From Nonomuraea polychroma (GTDB lineage: Bacteria; Actinomycetota; Actinomycetes; Streptosporangiales; Streptosporangiaceae): DNA of 64,000 nucleotides. Each line of letters starts with the position of its first letter. The stretch's first letter is position 1. Where the stretch lies: assembly GCF_004011505.1 (NCBI RefSeq), contig NZ_SAUN01000001.1:1860001-1924000 (forward strand), read 5' to 3'. Made by a program: the position numbers and the translations under genes. Shown here in pieces: positions 60,331-64,000 of this stretch. A model generated the notes under the pieces. That model was not told the origin of the DNA. It did not search any database and saw nothing but the letters and a program-made list of their open reading frames with translations.

Positions 60331-61653
60331 ATGAGTTCAGCCGGTGAAGGCCTGTCTCGCCCGCTTCCCGAGCAGGTACGACTCAACGTCGTCGACCTGG
60401 CGGCTCAGGTTCTCGGGACGTTGCCCGCTGTCTCCATACCGCCCCCTTTGCGGGGCATCGCAAAATTCGACCCGCGAAAACGGGCCAAGCTCGGCAGCGC
60501 GCCCATCGCCGCGCAGCTGGAGAACGACAAGAAGTTCCGCGAGCTGGTCGCCGAGTCGGTGGCCGCCGGATGGCCCGAGCTAGTGTCCTCGCTCGCCGAC
60601 GGCAACGTGCCGCCTGCCGCCGATCCCGTGCTCGTGGCTGCGGCGGCCTACCTCACCCGGCCGCCCGGCTGGGAGGAGATGATCGAGCTCGCCCGCACCG
60701 ACCTGGAGCAGTCCGCCGTCGCGGCCGAGGGTACGGAGCGCGAGGAGGCGGTCTCGCGGCTGCGCGAGCAGCTCGCCGCCCAGAAAACCGCCGCCAAGGA
60801 GGAGGCCGACCGGCTCCGCGAGCAGATCAAGCTCGCCCGTGCGGAGAACTCCGACCTGCGGCGTAAGCTCCACGACGCCCGCGAGCGGGCCAAGGCGGCG
60901 GTCGCGCGGGCCGAGGAGATGGAGCGCGCGGCCGAGGAGGCCAGGTCGGCCGCCGTGGCCGCGGGCAGCGCGGGTGAGTCCGAGCTGCGGCGGTTGCGCG
61001 AGCGGCTGGCCGACGTGGAAAAGCAGCTGGAGGCCTCGCGCCGGGCCGCCCGCGAGGGCAGGAGCATCGAGGACGCCCGCATCAGGGTGCTGCTCGACGC
61101 GCTGCAGGACGCTTCGGCCGGGCTGCGCAGGGAGCTCGCCCTGCCTACGACGATCAGCAAGCCCGCCGACTCGGTCGCCGCCGTCACCGGCGAGCGGCCC
61201 GGCGTGCGCGCGGTGCCCGCGCGGGCGCTCGCAGACGACGACCCGCAGCTGCTCGACCAGCTGCTGGCGGTGCCGCAGGTGCACCTGGTCATCGACGGCT
61301 ACAACGTCACCAAGACCGGCTACGGCACGCTCACGCTCGCCGACCAGCGCAACCGGCTGATGACCGGGCTCGGCGGGCTGGTCGCGCAGACCCGGGTCGA
61401 GGTGACCGTGGTGTTCGACGGCGCCGAGCTCAACTCTCCCGTTCAGGTGGTCGCGCCCCGCGGGGTGCGGGTGCTGTTCAGCGCACCGGGGGAGACCGCC
61501 GACGACCTGATCCGCCAGCTCGTACGCGCCGAGCCGTCCGGCCGGGCCATCGCCGTGGTGTCGTCGGACCGCGAGGTGGCCGAATCCGTCATGCGGATGG
61601 GAGCCAGACCCGTTCCGTCTGCCTTGCTGCTGCGCCGCCTGGGCCGCGCCTAG
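60331..61653 (+). CDS. NYN domain (YacP-like) RNA-binding/nuclease protein with coiled coil
   Basis: A 440-residue protein. The N-terminal ~135 residues form a helical domain with AGWPELVSSLADG. A long charged coiled coil spans about 135-265 (EEADRLREQIKLARAENSDLR). The C-terminal NYN/PIN-like domain (from about 320) starts HLVIDGYNVTKTGYG with Asp residues typical of a metal site, then VTVVFDGAEL and VVSSDREVAESV. Bacterial YacP (Rae1) cleaves mRNA on ribosomes; actinobacterial long forms are uncharacterised. The ATG at 60331 is preceded by a weak GGGACAAGTGGG purine run. It lies 85 bp upstream of the NlpC/P60 gene. Confidence 0.85.
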   Translation: MSSAGEGLSRPLPEQVRLNVVDLAAQVLGTLPAVSIPPPLRGIAKFDPRKRAKLGSAPIAAQLENDKKFRELVAESVAAGWPELVSSLADGNVPPAADPVLVAAAAYLTRPPGWEEMIELARTDLEQSAVAAEGTEREEAVSRLREQLAAQKTAAKEEADRLREQIKLARAENSDLRRKLHDARERAKAAVARAEEMERAAEEARSAAVAAGSAGESELRRLRERLADVEKQLEASRRAAREGRSIEDARIRVLLDALQDASAGLRRELALPTTISKPADSVAAVTGERPGVRAVPARALADDDPQLLDQLLAVPQVHLVIDGYNVTKTGYGTLTLADQRNRLMTGLGGLVAQTRVEVTVVFDGAELNSPVQVVAPRGVRVLFSAPGETADDLIRQLVRAEPSGRAIAVVSSDREVAESVMRMGARPVPSALLLRRLGRA

Positions 61654-61738
61654 ATTACGAATTGGTTCGTTTGGGGGTAACCCCACTCGCCACTTCTGTA
61701 CTATTTCGCCCCAGATGTTATCCCTGGGAGGCGACGCA

Positions 61739-62713
61739 GTGAGGTTTGGCCGGGTGCCGGTGGCCGCGGGTATCGCGATCGGGCTGGTGCTGTCCCCCAT
61801 GGGAGCGGCCGTCGCTGATCCCAAACCCACCCTCAGCCAGGCGAAGGCCAAGCTCGAAAAGCTCAACGACAAGGCCGACAAGGTCGTCGACCAGTACAAC
61901 ACGGCGACGGAACGCTACAAGAAGGCCAAGAGCACCTACGGCAAGCTGAACGACAACTACAAGCGCAAGCTGGAGACGGTCGCGGACCTGCGCGCCCAGG
62001 TGATCAACATCGCCGTCGACACCTACCGGCTCGGAGGCGACGTCACTTCCTGGCCCGGGCTCGTGGGCGCGGACAACCCTGACGACTTCCTGGCGCGGAT
62101 GGCGTCGGCCGGGCAGATGTCGAAGGAACGGGCGGAGAAGCTCGCCGCCTTCGACCGGGAGAACCGCGGGCTCAAGGCCGAGCGCGACAAGGCGCAGGAG
62201 GCGCTCGAGGCGGCGGAGAAGGAACGCGACGCGGTCGAGAAGGAGCGCGCGGAGATCCTCAAGCTGATCGCCGAGCAGAAGAAGATCCTGAGGAAGCTGG
62301 GCGCCTACAACCCCGGGAACCCCAACAGCGTCGGCATCAAGTACACGGGGCCGGCGTCGGGGAACGCGGCGGCGGTGCTGAAGTTCGCGTACGCGCAGGT
62401 CGGGAAGCCGTACGTGTATGGGGGTACGGGGCCTGGCGGGTGGGACTGCTCCGGGTTGACCCAGGCGGCGTGGCGGGCCGCGGGTGTTTCGCTTCCTCGC
62501 ACGACGTGGCAGCAATGGGCGTGGGGGGCCGGCCGGAAGGTGGATTTGAACGATCTGCAGCCTGGTGACCTCATCTTCAGTGAAGGGCTGGGGCACGTCA
62601 GCATCTATGCCGGTAACGGGGAGATCGTGCACGCGCCGCAAACCGGGGACGTCGTCAAGATCGTCAAACTCTCCTCCTACGGCCGCAACCTCCAAGGCGC
62701 CGTCCGCCCATAA
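61739..62713 (+). CDS. Secreted NlpC/P60 peptidoglycan endopeptidase
   Basis: A 324-residue RipA-type cell-wall hydrolase. It has a signal peptide (about 32 residues, ending near GAAVADP), a long coiled-coil region (about 35-195, including KLEKLNDKADKVVDQYNTAT), and a C-terminal NlpC/P60 domain. The catalytic Cys is in GGWDCSGLTQAAW, the first His in GHVSIYAG, and the second polar site in HAPQTG. It would cut D-Glu-mDAP stem-peptide bonds, with the coiled coil holding regulatory or autoinhibitory parts. I chose the GTG at 61739, with GGGAGG seven bases upstream; an ATG at 61715 would place extra residues before the signal. No c-di-AMP riboswitch was seen. Confidence 0.93.
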   Translation: MRFGRVPVAAGIAIGLVLSPMGAAVADPKPTLSQAKAKLEKLNDKADKVVDQYNTATERYKKAKSTYGKLNDNYKRKLETVADLRAQVINIAVDTYRLGGDVTSWPGLVGADNPDDFLARMASAGQMSKERAEKLAAFDRENRGLKAERDKAQEALEAAEKERDAVEKERAEILKLIAEQKKILRKLGAYNPGNPNSVGIKYTGPASGNAAAVLKFAYAQVGKPYVYGGTGPGGWDCSGLTQAAWRAAGVSLPRTTWQQWAWGAGRKVDLNDLQPGDLIFSEGLGHVSIYAGNGEIVHAPQTGDVVKIVKLSSYGRNLQGAVRP

Positions 62714-63209
62714 CCCACCCCCACCGTGGTCGCTTCGCTCCGCCCCGGCCTGATCACCCCGCCCTCTGCCCCGGCCTGGCCCGCGTCACCTGGCCTGTTC
62801 GGCTTCGCCTGGCCTCTCCCTCCGCCCTGACGCGGTCGGCCCGGCCCGTTCGGCCTGCCTGGCCTGGTCGTCAGCCCCGCGACCTCACCGGCCCGTCCCT
62901 GCCTCAGGGGGCCGGCCTGGCGTGGCATGCCTCGGTCTGGTCGGTCCTGCGTCGGCTGGCCCGGCCTGATCCGCCCCGCCGCCCGGCCTGCGACCCGCCC
63001 CAGCCTGAGGGCTCAGCTGTCTGCGCGTGGGCAGCGCAGCGTTGGGTGGTTGTGCGCGGGCAGGTGCCCTACTCGTCGCGTCTCTGCCTGACTCGCCCCG
63101 CCAGACCTACAGTCCTGGCGCTGTGCGCGCGGGTGGACCGCAGGGCTTCGTGGTCGTGCACCTGGCCGCTGGCGTTGGCGCCTGCTGATGTGCCGGCCGC
63201 GGGACCCGC
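62714..63209. other. C-rich noncoding stretch with repeated GGCCTG/CCTGGCC words
   Basis: About 500 bp between the NlpC/P60 and LysR genes. The plus strand is strikingly pyrimidine-rich from 62710 to 63005, with many irregular GGCCTG, CCTGGCC and CGGCCC words but no constant period. No open frame resembles a protein, and no terminator or tRNA is visible. It may be an eroded low-complexity region. Confidence 0.5.
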
Positions 63210-64000
63210 TCATGGCGCGGGTGGCGGCGAAGTCAACATGGTCAGGAAGGCGGAGACGGCCGGAGGGCGGTCCGATGGGGGGAGGGTGGCGGCGAGGATG
63301 GTGCGGGAGGGCAGGGACGGCGAGGGTGTCAGGAGCCGGATGTCGGGGCGGATGGCCGAGTAGCCCGCGATCGACGGATACAACATCACGCCCACCCCCG
63401 CCGCCACCAGCCCCTGCCTGCCGTTCCAGTCGTCGCACACGTGGCTGATCCGCGGCGCCCGGCCCAGCGCCGCCTCGAGCCGGGCAATGGGGCCGAGGCA
63501 GTCGGGATGCGTGCCGTCGATCCACGGATCTTCCGCCAGGTCCAGCAACCGCACCCGGCGCCCCTTCGCCAGCGGATGGGAGACCGCCAGCGCGACCAGC
63601 AGCTCGTCCTCGTGCAGCGGCGTGAGGACCACCCCGGCCGTCCCCGGAGGGCCGGGCGTGTCCCAGGAGGTCAGGAGAGCGATGTCGGCCTCACCGTCCA
63701 GTACAGCGGCGCACGGGTCATGCTCGCCGGAGCGGACTGTGAGGGAGAGCTCGACGTCGGGATGCCGGGCCGCGAACGAGCGGAATCGGTCGGGAAGGTA
63801 GCTGGTCGCCGCGCTCGGGAACGCCGACACCCGGACCCGCCCCGCCTCGGCCGTCGCGAAGGCCCGCATCCGCGTCTCGAAGAGCCTCATCCCGCGGAGC
63901 ACCTCGTCCGCCTGCTCCAGCGCCGCCCGCCCGGCATCCGTCGGCCGGACGCCACGCGGCAGCCGTTCGAACAGCCGAACGCCCGTGTGCCGCTCCAGCG
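63210..64000 (-). CDS. LysR family transcriptional regulator (5' end beyond window)
   Basis: A partial LysR-type regulator. The visible 263 residues start in the winged helix (TGVRLFERLPRGVRPTDAGR, the usual end of the LysR DNA-binding domain) and run through the linker helix. The substrate-binding domain (VRVSAFPSAATSYLPDRFRSF, then HEDELLVALAVSHPLAKG) ends at a TGA at 63210-63212. About the first 40 residues lie outside the window. The reading frame crosses 64000 without a stop (in-frame codon starting at 63998). The effector and targets are unknown. Confidence 0.88.
   Translation of the reverse strand, partial: LERHTGVRLFERLPRGVRPTDAGRAALEQADEVLRGMRLFETRMRAFATAEAGRVRVSAFPSAATSYLPDRFRSFAARHPDVELSLTVRSGEHDPCAAVLDGEADIALLTSWDTPGPPGTAGVVLTPLHEDELLVALAVSHPLAKGRRVRLLDLAEDPWIDGTHPDCLGPIARLEAALGRAPRISHVCDDWNGRQGLVAAGVGVMLYPSIAGYSAIRPDIRLLTPSPSLPSRTILAATLPPSDRPPAVSAFLTMLTSPPPAP

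Noticed and set aside
61654..61738. c-di-AMP (ydaO) riboswitch upstream of the NlpC/P60 gene
   Set aside because: The gap is only about 85 bp and lacks the expected conserved core; it shows just a small GGGGT/ACCCC hairpin.
1..64000. CRISPR arrays, tRNA or rRNA genes, intact insertion sequences
   Set aside because: Reading through all intergenic regions, I saw no regular repeat-spacer array, no cloverleaf-type sequence with a GGTTCRA loop, and no transposase gene.

Overview
The window is high-GC DNA with frequent GTG starts, 4-bp stop/start overlaps and little intergenic space. Its gene families point to an actinomycete: DUF4191, DUF3043, PspA with PspAA, a diheme QcrC with an aa3-type oxidase, an AdoK-type adenosine kinase, and PASTA-less Ser/Thr kinases. 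From memory, the order lipA-lipB / sucB-lpdA-pepA / cobS / pspA / erpA-adoK / ctaCDF / trpD-ctaE-qcrCAB resembles the conserved chromosome core of Streptomyces and Streptosporangiales. A Nonomuraea- or Streptosporangium-like source is my guess; it was not tested.

Regions. (1) 1-6.2 kb, mostly minus strand: a methyltransferase, DUF4191, a GH3 glycosidase, an alpha/beta hydrolase coupled to a VOC protein, and an AraC regulator. (2) 6.3-14.5 kb: lipoate biosynthesis (lipA, lipB), peptidase E, a TIGR01777 oxidoreductase, the 2-oxo-acid dehydrogenase E2 (sucB), E3 (lpdA) and leucyl aminopeptidase. LipA and LipB make the lipoyl group that E2 carries and E3 reoxidises. (3) 14.6-16.8 kb: a self-contained GntR/DUF1648/CPBP operon with a strong palindromic operator. 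(4) 16.8-20.4 kb: cobalamin nucleotide-loop assembly (cobS, cobU), an orphan ABC ATPase and an SCO2322-like secreted protein. (5) 20.5-28.4 kb: aldo/keto reductase, SMI1/KNR4 membrane protein, DUF3043, PspA-PspAA, a DUF998-hydrolase fusion, and a Ser/Thr kinase with a beta-propeller-like ectodomain. (6) 28.4-31.8 kb is accessory: SIMPL protein, a phased repeat array, a broken hydrolase gene, and HxlR divergent from a hydrolase.

(7) 31.8-46.6 kb: nadA, erpA, adoK, a cysteine desulfurase-TusA pair, then the respiratory block ctaC-ctaD-ctaF, an L,D-transpeptidase, trpD with a pseudo-receiver, and ctaE-qcrC-qcrA-qcrB. Together these encode the bc1-aa3 branch. (8) 46.8-53.5 kb: a RAM-only protein, a DnaQ/UvrC-like nuclease fusion, and a three-gene locus of two Ser/Thr kinases and one kinase-less protein that share similar DUF3558-like ectodomains. 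(9) 53.5-60.2 kb: a decayed ABC exporter, a three-gene bacterial PH-domain operon divergent from a histidine kinase/response regulator pair, and an APH-like phosphotransferase. (10) 60.3-64 kb: a NYN-domain protein, an NlpC/P60 hydrolase, a C-rich noncoding stretch, and a LysR gene cut by the window end.

The observations most worth a second look are the LipB catalytic Lys-to-Gln change, the kinase/shared-ectodomain locus, the 22/23/22-bp phased CCGACAT array, and several clear operator palindromes. I saw no rRNA, tRNA, CRISPR array or intact insertion sequence.
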